Assembly (NCBI RefSeq): GCF_001707755.1
Contig: NZ_MBDL01000010.1
Location: 333,650-397,649 of the forward strand
Length of the DNA: 64,000 nt
Source: Acinetobacter celticus
GTDB lineage: Bacteria > Pseudomonadota > Gammaproteobacteria > Pseudomonadales > Moraxellaceae
Reading direction: 5' to 3'
The translations under genes and the position numbers were made by a program. Every line of letters begins with the position of its first letter. Positions within the stretch are counted from its first letter, which is position 1. Below are positions 63,755-64,000 of the stretch, piece by piece. The notes under the pieces are model-generated. The model was given only the letters and a program-made list of their open reading frames with translations. It made no database searches and was not told the origin of the DNA.

Positions 63755-64000
63755 TTAGTGGTTCATTTGAGCTTTGATCAAATCACCAATGGTTTTAGGA
63801 CCATTTTCTGTAGTTGCTGTAGCTGTCTTATTAAGGTTAGCTACTGCTTCTTTTTCTTCAGCTTCGTCTTTCGCTTTGATAGACAAGTTGATAGAACGTG
63901 ATTTACGGTCAACGTTGATGATTTTAGCTTCAACTTCTTGACCAACTTCTAAGAATTTAGTTGCATCTTCAACGCGATCGCGGTTGATTTCAGATGCTTT
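63755..64000 (-). CDS. rpsA: 30S ribosomal protein S1, C-terminal fragment
   Basis: The leftward frame enters from the window edge and ends in a TAA at 63755-63757. It encodes [19 protein letters not shown], then [19 protein letters not shown] and the tail [20 protein letters not shown] ending in IKAQMNH. This matches the last S1 RNA-binding repeat and tail of RpsA. About 80 residues are inside the window. The ihfB gene follows, as in most gammaproteobacteria. Confidence 0.95.
   Translation of the reverse strand, partial: KASEINRDRVEDATKFLEVGQEVEAKIINVDRKSRSINLSIKAKDEAEEKEAVANLNKTATATTENGPKTIGDLIKAQMNH

Noticed and set aside
1..64000. CRISPR array, prophage, transposase, rRNA or tRNA gene
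   Set aside because: No regular repeat-spacer pattern, phage or transposase-like coding sequence or cloverleaf sequence was recognised on either strand.

Overview
The window looks like an Acinetobacter chromosome, probably an environmental species rather than A. baumannii. It is AT-rich, and several loci are typical of that genus: an AceI chlorhexidine efflux pump with a divergent LysR regulator, an anthranilate dioxygenase close to that of A. baylyi, and rpsF-rpsR-rplI without priB. I see no prophage, transposase, integrase, CRISPR array, rRNA or tRNA. Most of the window is ordinary core chromosome, with a few decayed genes and a small aromatic-catabolism island near the right end.

Layout. 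1-9,100: the tail of one CHAD protein followed by a full CYTH-CHAD protein, two small conserved proteins, an amidohydrolase remnant, the ribosomal operon rpsF-rpsR-rplI behind a structured leader, dnaB, alr and a WYL regulator. 9,100-19,300: a membrane-anchored glutamate-synthase-like flavoprotein, a leftward operon (LMW phosphatase, murB, DUF218 envelope protein, alpha/beta hydrolase), an iron-type alcohol dehydrogenase, a hotdog thioesterase and dnaX. 19,400-26,200: a frameshifted membrane-anchored protein, an NlpE-like lipoprotein, a beta-lactamase-fold hydrolase, and a MaoC hydratase / two-domain FabG / thiolase cluster with the same layout as mycobacterial htdX-fabG4-fadA2.

26,200-38,000: two tandem OmpW-type porins, aceI with its LysR regulator, transaldolase, LeuE and BenE transporters, an SMR pump co-transcribed with a TetR repressor behind a clear operator, a lipoprotein esterase, two universal stress proteins and an RDD protein. 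38,000-56,700: pepN, a zinc-ribbon protein of unknown function, thiM, a TerC-CBS membrane protein, a MarR regulator, a YedK/HMCES-type protein, malate synthase G, zapE, an AraC regulator divergent from a Baeyer-Villiger-type monooxygenase, a LysO-type exporter and pyrF.

56,700-62,300: the anthranilate module. It holds antA, antB, a wrecked antC, an aromatic-acid MFS transporter and an AraC-family regulator, with two 21-bp-spaced XylS-type half-sites just upstream of antA. The reductase gene antC has lost its frame and a large internal segment, so AntAB must borrow a reductase or the pathway is dying. 62,800-64,000: lapA, ihfB and the 3' end of rpsA, in the usual rpsA-ihfB-lapA order.

The best leads are the antC ruin beside intact antAB, the rpsF leader that can sequester its own ribosome-binding site, a cluster of three hairpins or palindromes at 16,440-16,580, an 8-T tract that splits a membrane-anchored gene, and the zinc-ribbon protein at 41,274. 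Nothing here amounts to a clearly new multi-gene system.
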